A program made the translations under genes and the position numbers. Of a stretch of 13,800 bases of DNA, positions 1 through 6,758 are shown piece by piece; the stretch's first letter is position 1, and each line of letters starts with the position of its first letter. The stretch comes from an uncultured Eubacterium sp. (lineage in GTDB: Bacteria; Bacillota_A; Clostridia; Lachnospirales; Lachnospiraceae), in NCBI GenBank assembly GCA_947653505.1, contig CANTHI010000028.1, forward strand, positions 1 through 13,800. The letters run 5' to 3'. The notes below the pieces were generated by a model that searched no databases, was not told the DNA's origin, and was given only the letters and a program-made list of their open reading frames with translations.

Positions 1-204
1 GAGGATGCAGACGGCGTGGAGGATACAGGGGTCGGGGAAGATGTGTTCAGGGACGGCGGATGGAGCCTTACCGCAGAGACTGAAAATCTGATACCGGAAT
101 ACTTTTCGCCTTTTGAACAGCGCAATATTGATATTTATTATATGTCTGAAATCGAAGATGCCGTTTTGTTTAAAGGTGACGGAGATATGGACAGGCCAAA
201 TTAG
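1..204 (+). CDS. 3' end of an unidentified protein (partial)
   Basis: The reading frame is open from base 1 and stops at the TAG at 202-204, giving the last 67 residues of a protein that begins outside the window. The visible tail is strongly acidic, rich in Asp, Glu and Gly, and contains the aromatic stretch IPEYFSPFEQRNIDIYYM. I see no family motif, membrane segment or repeat that identifies it. It ends 21 bp before the GTG start of the E1 gene on the same strand, so it is probably cotranscribed with the cluster. A start at the ATG at 16 is possible but unlikely, since the frame is open upstream and no ribosome site precedes it. Function unknown. Confidence 0.6.
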   Translation, partial: EDADGVEDTGVGEDVFRDGGWSLTAETENLIPEYFSPFEQRNIDIYYMSEIEDAVLFKGDGDMDRPN

Positions 205-214
205 AAGACAGAAT

Positions 215-219
215 AAGGA
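215..219 (+). promoter_or_regulatory. Ribosome binding site for the E1 fusion gene
   Basis: AAGGA ends 6 nt before GTG 226 and 9 nt before GTG 229, but 18 nt before ATG 238. The spacing favours a GTG start. An alternative ATG 238 start, served by a weaker GGTGGTGAAG, would remove only four residues and change no domain. Confidence 0.45.
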
Positions 220-225
220 TCATGG

Positions 226-2211
226 GTGGTGAAGCTGATGGGAAAGCTGAATATAACAGATGCATACAGCCAGATGTATACGATACGCAGATTTGAAGAG
301 ACGCTGTTAAAATTGTTTTCGGAAAATAAACTGCAGGGCACGACGCATACCAGTATCGGACAGGAAGCAGATGCGGTGGGCGTGATGCGGCATGTCACGG
401 ACCGGGATTTTGTTTTCAGCAGTCACAGATGTCATGGGCAGTTTCTGGCATATGCGGGTGATGCCCGCATTCTGATGTCAGAAATTATGGGAAAAGAATC
501 CGGCATGTGCAAAGGACGCGGGGGAAGCCAGCACATCTGCTACAGACATTTTTATACGAACGGTGTTCAGGGAGGGATTGTGCCGGATGCGGCAGGGGTG
601 GCATTTGCAGAAAAGATCCGGGCAGGACAAAAGGATGAAGAAGCGCCTGTTGTGGTTGTATTTCTGGGAGACGGTACGCTTGGACAGGGAGTCGTGTATG
701 AAACCTTTAATATGGCGGCGCTTTACCATCTGCCGGTACTGTTTGTCATTGAGGAAAATGGCTATGCCATGTCAACAAAGACTGCGGATGCGGTTGCCGG
801 TAGTATCCGGCTGCGGGCAGAAGCGTTTGGGATCCACACGTGTGAGGTACAGTCCAATGATGTGTGTATCATCGATGCGGAAGCCGGGAAGGCGTTTCAT
901 TATGTACGAAAGCAGCAGCTGCCTTATTGCCTGATTCTGCATACTTACAGGCTGGGACCTCACAGTAAGGGAGATGACAACAGGGATAAAAAAGAGATAG
1001 AGGTATGGCAGAAACAGGATCCGCTGCGGATTGCAGAATCCAGACTGGATGAAGAAACCGCAAAAAAAATCAGGGAAAAGGCGGATCAGATGATTGCGGA
1101 AGCAGAAGGATATGCGAAGGGACAGAAAACGGATGCTTTTATTGCGGCTTCTACGGTGAAAGGCCGCCGCTTCAGGCCGGGACAGAAAAGTCTTTTGAAT
1201 CATAAAAAAATAAAGTGTGTGGAAAGCCTGAATCTTGGTCTGGAAAAAGCATTAAAAGACATGCCGGACGTAGTGCTGCTGGGAGAGGATATCTGTGATC
1301 CGTATGGCGGCGCTTTTAAAGTGACAAAAGGCCTTTCGGCGCAATATCCGGACCGGGTGATCAACACGCCGATCAGCGAAGCGGGAGTAGCCGGTATCTG
1401 TGCCGGGATGGCAATGAATGGAATGAAACCTGTGATGGAAATGATGTTTGGTGATTTCATTACGCTGTCTTTTGACCAGCTCTTAAACCATGCGGCAAAA
1501 TATAACGGGATGTATGCGGGTCAGGTAAAGGTACCGATGCTGATCAGGGCTCCGATGGGAGGAGGACGCGGGTATGGCGCGACCCACAGCCAGTCACTGG
1601 AAAAGTTTCTGATAGGAATCCCGGATCTTAAGGTATTTGCCCTGTCAAAGCTTATGGATGCCGGACAGTTTGTCTGCAGGATACTGGACGGACTGGATGG
1701 TCCGGCTGTGCTGATCGAGCATAAGAGGATGTATGCCGGACATCTGTATCTGGAAAAAGACGGCAGGATCGGATTATTTTCCGTGGAGGACAGCAGGACA
1801 GAGGCGCCGGTTTATAAGCTGTCCATCTTACCGCAGCAGCAGGCAGATCTGGCAGTTATCACCTATGGCGCAATGACAGATCTGGCCATGAACGCCGCAG
1901 AACAGCTGATGATGGAGGATGAGCTGAATATCAGTATCATTGTCCATACTTCCCTAAGCCCTCTGGATGTGGATGCCATGTCTGGATTTCTCGGGGATAC
2001 CAGAAACATTCTGACACTGGAAGAAGGGACTGGCATGGCCGGATGGGGCGCGGAAGTCATAGCGCAGCTGGCAGGGCGGCTGTCCGGACGAAGCTATGGG
2101 CGGCTGGCAGCCTGTGACTGTGTCATTCCATGCGGAATAGAGCTGGAGCAGAAGGTACTGCCGGATGAAAGAAAACTGATGGAACAGATAAGGAGAATGT
2201 GCAATGTCTGA
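226..2211 (+). CDS. 2-oxo acid dehydrogenase E1, alpha-beta fusion (TPP-dependent)
   Basis: This 661-residue protein joins both E1 subunits of a pyruvate/acetoin/branched-chain type 2-oxo acid dehydrogenase, which decarboxylates a 2-oxo acid on thiamine pyrophosphate and acylates a lipoyl domain. Residues about 10-320 are alpha-like: HRCHG (67-71), GRGGSQH (98-104), and the TPP/Mg motif running from GDG (148-150) to Asn178 in EENGYAMST. Residues about 330-661 are beta-like: LLGEDI (351-356), ISEAGVAG (383-390) with the expected catalytic Glu385, and PMGGGRGYGATHSQS (443-457). Such fusions are known, for example in Bacteroidetes, so the fusion is not itself new. The stop overlaps the next gene by 8 bp, implying translational coupling to the lipoyl protein. 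The 2-oxo acid used cannot be read from the sequence. Clostridia usually oxidise pyruvate with ferredoxin oxidoreductase, so a glycan-cluster E1 is more likely specialised than central-metabolic (inference). Confidence 0.9.
   Translation: MVKLMGKLNITDAYSQMYTIRRFEETLLKLFSENKLQGTTHTSIGQEADAVGVMRHVTDRDFVFSSHRCHGQFLAYAGDARILMSEIMGKESGMCKGRGGSQHICYRHFYTNGVQGGIVPDAAGVAFAEKIRAGQKDEEAPVVVVFLGDGTLGQGVVYETFNMAALYHLPVLFVIEENGYAMSTKTADAVAGSIRLRAEAFGIHTCEVQSNDVCIIDAEAGKAFHYVRKQQLPYCLILHTYRLGPHSKGDDNRDKKEIEVWQKQDPLRIAESRLDEETAKKIREKADQMIAEAEGYAKGQKTDAFIAASTVKGRRFRPGQKSLLNHKKIKCVESLNLGLEKALKDMPDVVLLGEDICDPYGGAFKVTKGLSAQYPDRVINTPISEAGVAGICAGMAMNGMKPVMEMMFGDFITLSFDQLLNHAAKYNGMYAGQVKVPMLIRAPMGGGRGYGATHSQSLEKFLIGIPDLKVFALSKLMDAGQFVCRILDGLDGPAVLIEHKRMYAGHLYLEKDGRIGLFSVEDSRTEAPVYKLSILPQQQADLAVITYGAMTDLAMNAAEQLMMEDELNISIIVHTSLSPLDVDAMSGFLGDTRNILTLEEGTGMAGWGAEVIAQLAGRLSGRSYGRLAACDCVIPCGIELEQKVLPDERKLMEQIRRMCNV
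2190..2196 (+). promoter_or_regulatory. Ribosome binding site for the lipoyl-acyltransferase gene
   Basis: AAGGAGA lies inside the E1 coding end, 7 nt before ATG 2204. It fixes that start and supports expression coupled to the E1 gene. Confidence 0.7.
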
Positions 2212-3247
2212 ACAAATACTGACAGCTCCAAGAATTGGGATCAATGACGAGTATGTGACGGTTGGAAGCTGGCTGGTCAAAAGCGGGACATACGTATCAG
2301 CCGGTCAGGAAATCGCTTCACTGGAAACAACAAAAGAAACAGAAAGTCTTAAGGCAGACTGTGACGGATATCTGCATTACCAGATTGACGCAGGAGAAGA
2401 GGTCAGGGTAGGAAGTCCGCTGGCTGTTTTATCGGACCAGCCGGATTATCAGTTTGAATCCCGCAGCCAGCCGCAGGAGACAGGTAAAATCACGGCAAAA
2501 GCGGAAAGGCTGATCAGAAAATACCAGGTAGATTTGTCAAAGCTGGCCCATCTGGAACTAATCAGGGAGAAAGATGTATGGGAACTGCTGGGGATCAGCC
2601 GTCCGGACGGACGAAATCAGGCAAATGATCTGATTGTCGTATCCGGAGGCGGATTCGCAAAAATGTGTATCGAGCTGGTCCGCCAGCAGAAGGCGTATCA
2701 TGTCTGTGGGATCCTGGATCCAAAGCTGGGGGAACATACAAAGGTGCTGGATGTTCCGGTCATCGGTACGGATGACGATATGGAAAAACTGCGCCAGCAG
2801 GGATATCTGCTGGCCGTAAACGCGATGGGAAGCATTGCCGCGGATAATACATCCGCCCGTTTTTTTCACAGAAAGACCATTTATGAAAAGCTAAAAGCAA
2901 ACGGGTTTTATCTGCCGCCGCTGATTCATCCATCGGCAGTCGTTTCTCCTTCTGCACAGCTTGGAGAAGGGACGCTGGTTATGGAACGTGCAGTGATTGG
3001 GAGTGAGGCGGTAATCGGTGATGACTGTATTATTAATACAGGCGCCATCGTATCGCATGACTGCAGGATCGCGGACCACGCAAGAATATCACCGGGAGCG
3101 GTTCTTGCAGGTGATGTTGCGATTGGTGAAAATACGTTAATTGGCATGGGAGTAACGATTTATATCGGCGTCAGGATTGGCAGAAATGTGATTCTTACAA
3201 ATGGCCGGAATATTACAGGAGATGTAGCGGACAATGCCATATTGTGA
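2204..3247 (+). CDS. Hybrid E2: lipoyl domain + subunit-binding segment + NeuD/PglD-type sugar N-acyltransferase
   Basis: This 347-residue protein has three parts. Residues 1-79 form a lipoyl domain: ASLETTKETESLKADCDGY carries the predicted lipoylated Lys44, and the second half is DAGEEVRVGSPLAVL. A biotin domain would show a Met-Lys-Met motif, which is absent. Residues about 95-130 resemble a peripheral subunit-binding domain, the E1/E3 docking unit of E2 proteins (AERLIRKYQVDLSKL, then REKDVWELLG). Residues 141-347 match NeuD/PglD acyltransferases: a nucleotide-sugar-binding N-subdomain (IVVSGGGFAKMCIELV), then left-handed beta-helix hexapeptides (IHPSAVVSPSAQLGEGT onward) with the family catalytic His at 285 in VSHDCRIADHA. 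There is no E2 CAT domain and no HxxxDG motif. The protein ends at DVADNAIL, without the G-x-P-A-K tail common in CoA-using relatives. It lies between E1 and lipoate ligase genes. I infer direct transfer of an acyl group from dihydrolipoamide to a UDP-4-amino sugar. Domain calls are firm; the reaction is inferred. Confidence 0.88.
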   Translation: MSEQILTAPRIGINDEYVTVGSWLVKSGTYVSAGQEIASLETTKETESLKADCDGYLHYQIDAGEEVRVGSPLAVLSDQPDYQFESRSQPQETGKITAKAERLIRKYQVDLSKLAHLELIREKDVWELLGISRPDGRNQANDLIVVSGGGFAKMCIELVRQQKAYHVCGILDPKLGEHTKVLDVPVIGTDDDMEKLRQQGYLLAVNAMGSIAADNTSARFFHRKTIYEKLKANGFYLPPLIHPSAVVSPSAQLGEGTLVMERAVIGSEAVIGDDCIINTGAIVSHDCRIADHARISPGAVLAGDVAIGENTLIGMGVTIYIGVRIGRNVILTNGRNITGDVADNAIL

Positions 3248-4262
3248 GTGTGGGAAAAATACGGAGATTTTTATACATACTGCGTCCACCTTTGATCCAT
3301 ATCAGAATCTGGCATATGAAAATGCCCTGCTGGAGTATGTCAGCAGGCGTACGCGGCAGGGATATGCCGTATGCGGGCTGTTTCTGTGGCAGAGCAGCAA
3401 TGCGGTTGTATTTGGCCGGAACCAGAGCATTACGCGGGAATGCAATATGGACGTTGTGGAAACATACCAGATCAGACTTGTCAGACGTTTTTCCGGAGGC
3501 GGAGCCGTTTATCAGGATATGGGCAATCTGAATTTTTCTTTTATATCATCAGAGAGTGTGCACAGTACACAGAAAAATCTGGATATTATTTTAAGAGCCC
3601 TGAAAAAGCTTGGCATTCTGGCAGAAGCGTCCGGCAGAAATGATCTTGTGGCAGATGGCAGAAAAATATCAGGAAATGCGTTCTTTCATTCCGGCCAGGC
3701 AGTCCTGCATCATGGAACGCTTCTGGTGTGTGAAGATCTGGCAATGGCACAAAAGTGTCTTTCTCCGGATTTATATAAATTAAAAGCCAACGGGGTATCA
3801 TCCGTCAGAAGCAGGATCATGAATCTGGCTGATTTATCTGAAGCCTGCAGTGTTCCAGCCGCCGCAGACCGGATTCGGGCAGAATTTCTGGATACATGGC
3901 ACACCAGCAGATACCAGAGTCCCGGAATCTGTACAGAAGCATACGAACAGACATGGAACATGCTCCGTTCCAGAGAATGGATTATGGGACATGCATGCAA
4001 TGACTGCCGCACGGTACATGCAGCGTGGGGAACCTTACGGTATCAGATAAAGGAAAAAGACGGATGTATAGCAGAATTTATATATGAGACAGACGCGCTG
4101 GAGCTGGATTTTCTGGACCGCCTGTCGGACCGTCTGCGGGGAATGCCGTTATCAAAGAAGCATTTTGACGCGTTTGTAAAAAATCCGGATCTGGAAATGA
4201 CAGAGCTGGAAAAAGATATGATGCATTCTGTCATAAATAAAATCAGAAAGGAGCTGGTGTAA
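3234..4262 (+). CDS. lplA: Lipoate-protein ligase A (LplA-like)
   Basis: This 342-residue ligase activates lipoate with ATP and attaches it to lipoyl-domain lysines. Residues 84-103 carry the lipoate-binding signature (RRFSGGGAVYQDMGNLNFSF). GRNDLVADGRKISGNA (134-149) contains the expected catalytic Lys144, and SVRSRIMNL (190-198) is a further family motif. The C-terminal part (from about 245: EWIMGHACND, then WGTLRYQIKEKDGCIAEFI) corresponds to the LplA accessory domain, so this is a full-length bipartite ligase. Its start overlaps the lipoyl-acyltransferase gene by 14 bp, with AGGAGA 11 nt upstream. That tight linkage says its main client is probably Lys44 of that protein. It could also serve a glycine cleavage H protein elsewhere in the genome. 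Confidence 0.92.
   Translation: MPYCECGKNTEIFIHTASTFDPYQNLAYENALLEYVSRRTRQGYAVCGLFLWQSSNAVVFGRNQSITRECNMDVVETYQIRLVRRFSGGGAVYQDMGNLNFSFISSESVHSTQKNLDIILRALKKLGILAEASGRNDLVADGRKISGNAFFHSGQAVLHHGTLLVCEDLAMAQKCLSPDLYKLKANGVSSVRSRIMNLADLSEACSVPAAADRIRAEFLDTWHTSRYQSPGICTEAYEQTWNMLRSREWIMGHACNDCRTVHAAWGTLRYQIKEKDGCIAEFIYETDALELDFLDRLSDRLRGMPLSKKHFDAFVKNPDLEMTELEKDMMHSVINKIRKELV
4247..4253 (+). promoter_or_regulatory. Ribosome binding site deciding a TTG start for E3
   Basis: AAAGGAG, inside the end of the lplA gene, lies 11 nt before TTG 4265. The reading from TTG gives MESIYDLLIIGAGPGG, the expected N-terminus of a dihydrolipoamide dehydrogenase. No in-frame ATG fits without cutting into the FAD-binding fold. 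Confidence 0.6.
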
Positions 4263-4264
4263 AG

Positions 4265-5635
4265 TTGGAAAGCATATATGATCTTCTGATTATCGGTGCA
4301 GGTCCGGGAGGATATGAAGCGGCGTGTCTGGCGGGAAAAGCCGGATTAAAGACGGCGTTAATAGAAAAAAAGACTCCTGGAGGGGTCTGTCTGAATCAGG
4401 GCTGCATTCCATTTAAAAGCTATCTGCATATTGCCGGTGTCAGAGAAGAAGCGGGCCGGCTTGTGGCGCAGGGACTGCTTGAAAATACAGCGGAGATTCT
4501 GGTAAACCAGAAAGCGGTATACCGTTATAAAAATGCGGTTGTAAAAGCTCTGGGAAAAAGTATGGAAGCGGGGCTGAAAAATGCCGGTGTCAGTCTGATA
4601 CATGCCACAGCGTTTATCCAGAGTGTGGAAGCGCATGGGATATGTGTATCGGCAGATGGGACTGTTATAACAGGAAAAAAGCTTCTGATCGCGACAGGTT
4701 CCAGGGAGGCCCGCCTTTTGTGCGACAGGGAGCGGCTGTCTTATCCGGTCGTATACAGCGACGGGATGCTGGAAATACAGTCCCTGCCGGAAAACGTTTT
4801 CATCGTTGGCGCGGGAGTGATCGGTCTGGAGGCAGCGGATTATTTTCACGCATGTGGATGCAAAGTGACGGTAATAGAATCCGGGACGTGTATTGGAGGC
4901 GGAAATCTGGATCAGGAAATAGCGGATACACTGCTGAAATGTCTCGCCAGAAAAGGAATCACGTTTTATCTGGACACAACGGTTGCGGAATTTCAAAAAG
5001 ATGCCGTTATGTTAACATCCTCAAATGGCAGCTTTTATCAGGAACCAGATTTTGTAATGATCGCTGTGGGCAGAAAGGCGGCTACAGACGGACTGGGGCT
5101 TGCGCATACAGATATTGCGTATGATGAAGACGGAATCAAGATCAATGCATACGGTCAGACTACAAATCCTTCCGTCTATGCATGTGGCGATGTAACCGGA
5201 AAGCCGATGCTGGCTCATGCGGCTATCCGGCAGGCGGATATAGCGGTAGCGCATCTGTCCGGAAAAAATCCGTCTGTTTCGGACGCCTGTATACCGGCAG
5301 TTATTTATACAAATCCGGAAGCGCTAAACGTGGGATTATCTGAAGAATGCTGCAGAAAAAACCAGATTTCTTATGTGGCGAAGTCGCTGCCAATGACGTA
5401 TAGCGGAAAATATTTTGCAGAGCACGGGAAAGATCCGGCCCGTGCGAAAATGATTGCCGACGCGGATACCGGAACGCTGCTTGGATTTCATATGGTGGGA
5501 AACGGAGCGGCAGAAATCGCACTGGCAGCGGAACTGATGATGACCCGGCATATGACGGTACAGGAGATCAGACAGCTGGTGTTTCCACATCCGGCGGTTG
5601 GGGAGATCATTCGTGAGCTGGCCGGATGCTTTTAA
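4265..5635 (+). CDS. lpdA: Dihydrolipoamide dehydrogenase (E3)
   Basis: This 456-residue flavoprotein re-oxidises dihydrolipoamide with NAD+, closing the oxo-acid dehydrogenase cycle. It shows the FAD-binding IIGAGPGG (9-16), the redox-active disulfide GGVCLNQGCIPFK (39-51; Cys42, Cys47), a second dinucleotide fold (FIVGAGVIGLEAADYF), the FAD motif YACGDVTGKPMLAHAA, and a dimerisation domain ending in FPHPAVGE with the catalytic His442 and Glu447. Length is normal for the family (450-475). The first His of the common H-x-HP motif is Phe here, which is not a catalytic loss. It starts 2 bp after lplA with a TTG codon. A generic disulfide reductase is a weaker alternative, given the canonical CxxxxC and C-terminal HP-E pair and the E1 and lipoyl neighbours. 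Confidence 0.93.
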   Translation: MESIYDLLIIGAGPGGYEAACLAGKAGLKTALIEKKTPGGVCLNQGCIPFKSYLHIAGVREEAGRLVAQGLLENTAEILVNQKAVYRYKNAVVKALGKSMEAGLKNAGVSLIHATAFIQSVEAHGICVSADGTVITGKKLLIATGSREARLLCDRERLSYPVVYSDGMLEIQSLPENVFIVGAGVIGLEAADYFHACGCKVTVIESGTCIGGGNLDQEIADTLLKCLARKGITFYLDTTVAEFQKDAVMLTSSNGSFYQEPDFVMIAVGRKAATDGLGLAHTDIAYDEDGIKINAYGQTTNPSVYACGDVTGKPMLAHAAIRQADIAVAHLSGKNPSVSDACIPAVIYTNPEALNVGLSEECCRKNQISYVAKSLPMTYSGKYFAEHGKDPARAKMIADADTGTLLGFHMVGNGAAEIALAAELMMTRHMTVQEIRQLVFPHPAVGEIIRELAGCF

Positions 5636-5644
5636 GACTGCTAT

Positions 5645-5700
5645 AAAGCAAAACAAAGCAATAAAAAGCAATAGAAAGCAATAGAAAGCAATATAAAGTG
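5645..5700 (+). repeat. 10-bp tandem repeat, AAAGCAATAG-like, in the intermodule gap
   Basis: AAAGCA occurs at 5645, 5655, 5665, 5675 and 5685, exactly 10 bp apart, and a sixth degenerate copy (AAAGTG) starts at 5695. Linkers are AAAC, ATAA, ATAG, ATAG and ATAT. The array fills most of the 76-bp gap between the E3 gene and capE and abuts the capE ribosome site. No hairpin or T-run terminator is present. A-rich runs spaced near one helical turn could bend DNA, or the array could vary in copy number and so alter the leader. Both functions are inference. Confidence 0.8.
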
Positions 5701-5711
5701 GGAGAAATAAA

Positions 5712-6758
5712 ATGTCATCATATAAAGACGCGACACTATTAATTACAGGAGGCACCGGCAGCTTTGGACATTCCGTTTTAAAGCATTTTCTTACGACTGA
5801 CATTAAAGAAATACGGATTTTCAGCAGGGATGAGAAAAAGCAGGATGATATGCGTCACAATCTGCAGGCAGTCTGTCCGGATGCTGCCAGTAAAGTGAAG
5901 TTTTACATAGGCAATGTCCGTAATCTCCAGTCCATCTGTGACGCCATGACGGGGGTAGATTATGTATTTCATGCGGCAGCTTTAAAACAGGTACCAAGCT
6001 GTGAATTTTTTCCGATGGAAGCGGTACGAACGAATGTCGCCGGTACGGATAATCTGCTGCATGCAGCAGTCGGGGCAGGTGTAAAAAAGATCGTATGCCT
6101 GAGTACGGACAAGGCTGCGTATCCGATTAACGCAATGGGGACTTCAAAAGCGATGATGGAGCATGTCGTGCGGGCAAACGCGCGGGTGGCGGCGGAGCGG
6201 GGCAGTACGGTCATCTGCTGCACGCGGTATGGAAATGTGATGTGTTCCAGAGGATCTGTCATTCCCCTGTTTGTCGGACAGATTAAAAGCGGACAGCCGG
6301 TCACGATTACCAATCCGCAGATGACCCGTTTTCTGATGGATCTGGATGAGGCGGTAGAGCTGGTAAAGTTTGCGTTTGAACATGCAAGACCAGGAGATCT
6401 GTTTATCCAGAAAGCGGACGCCTGTACGATTGATACGCTGGCTAAGGCGGTACAGCGGATTTTTGGAAATACGGGCAGGAAGATGATTGGCAGCCGTCAT
6501 GGCGAAAAGTTGTATGAAACGCTGATGACAAAAGAAGAGCATATGCGTGCTGAAGATATGGGCGGTTATTACCGTGTCTGCGCAGATAACAGGGATCTGA
6601 ACTATGATAAATATTTTACGGACGGGGAAGCAGCGGATGAATCGGTCGAAGCGTATACGAGCCATAATACAAGACTTCTGAATGTGGAGGAGACGATGAA
6701 AAAGCTTCTTGCGACTGATTATGTGCAGACACAGTTAGGAGACGGGGTACATCCATGA
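5712..6758 (+). CDS. capE: UDP-GlcNAc 4,6-dehydratase/5-epimerase, CapE/FnlA type
   Basis: This 348-residue extended SDR enzyme is the first step to UDP-L-FucNAc. It removes water across C4-C6 of UDP-GlcNAc and epimerises C5 to the L-arabino 4-keto sugar. It shows the cofactor loop GGTGSFG (13-19), FSRDEKK (37-43), AAALKQVPSCEFFP (88-101), and the active-site segment STDKAAYPINAMGTSK (121-136), where the usual SDR Tyr of YxxxK is Met132 with Lys136, as in CapE/FnlA. The C-terminal YYRVCADNRDLNYDKYF and SHNTRLLNVEE separate this group from the D-series PseB/FlaA1 and CapD enzymes. GGGAG 7 nt before the ATG sets the start. The next two genes complete the same pathway in order. A PseB-type role is the alternative but fits the neighbours less well. 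Confidence 0.9.
   Translation: MSSYKDATLLITGGTGSFGHSVLKHFLTTDIKEIRIFSRDEKKQDDMRHNLQAVCPDAASKVKFYIGNVRNLQSICDAMTGVDYVFHAAALKQVPSCEFFPMEAVRTNVAGTDNLLHAAVGAGVKKIVCLSTDKAAYPINAMGTSKAMMEHVVRANARVAAERGSTVICCTRYGNVMCSRGSVIPLFVGQIKSGQPVTITNPQMTRFLMDLDEAVELVKFAFEHARPGDLFIQKADACTIDTLAKAVQRIFGNTGRKMIGSRHGEKLYETLMTKEEHMRAEDMGGYYRVCADNRDLNYDKYFTDGEAADESVEAYTSHNTRLLNVEETMKKLLATDYVQTQLGDGVHP

Noticed and set aside
2204..2440. Biotinyl domain of a carboxylase or decarboxylase
   Set aside because: The attachment motif is ETTKETES, not the Met-Lys-Met type of biotin domains, and the neighbours are E1, lipoate ligase and E3.
3234..3247. Frameshift removing the acyltransferase C-terminus
   Set aside because: The lplA start with its own ribosome site overlaps here naturally, and neither alternative frame restores a G-x-P-A-K tail, so the short end appears native.
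4358..4996. 212-residue ORF on the minus strand
   Set aside because: It lies wholly antisense to the E3 gene, shows no family motifs and has an atypical Cys/Arg/His-rich composition, so it is a shadow frame.
226..5635. A standard acetoin or pyruvate dehydrogenase operon (acoABCL with lplA)
   Set aside because: Gene order is similar, but the E2 gene has no CAT domain or HxxxDG active site and instead carries a NeuD/PglD acyltransferase. No acetoin regulator or other acetoin gene is present.
5645..5700. CRISPR array
   Set aside because: Units are 10 bp with 4-bp linkers, far below CRISPR repeat and spacer lengths, and no cas genes are nearby.
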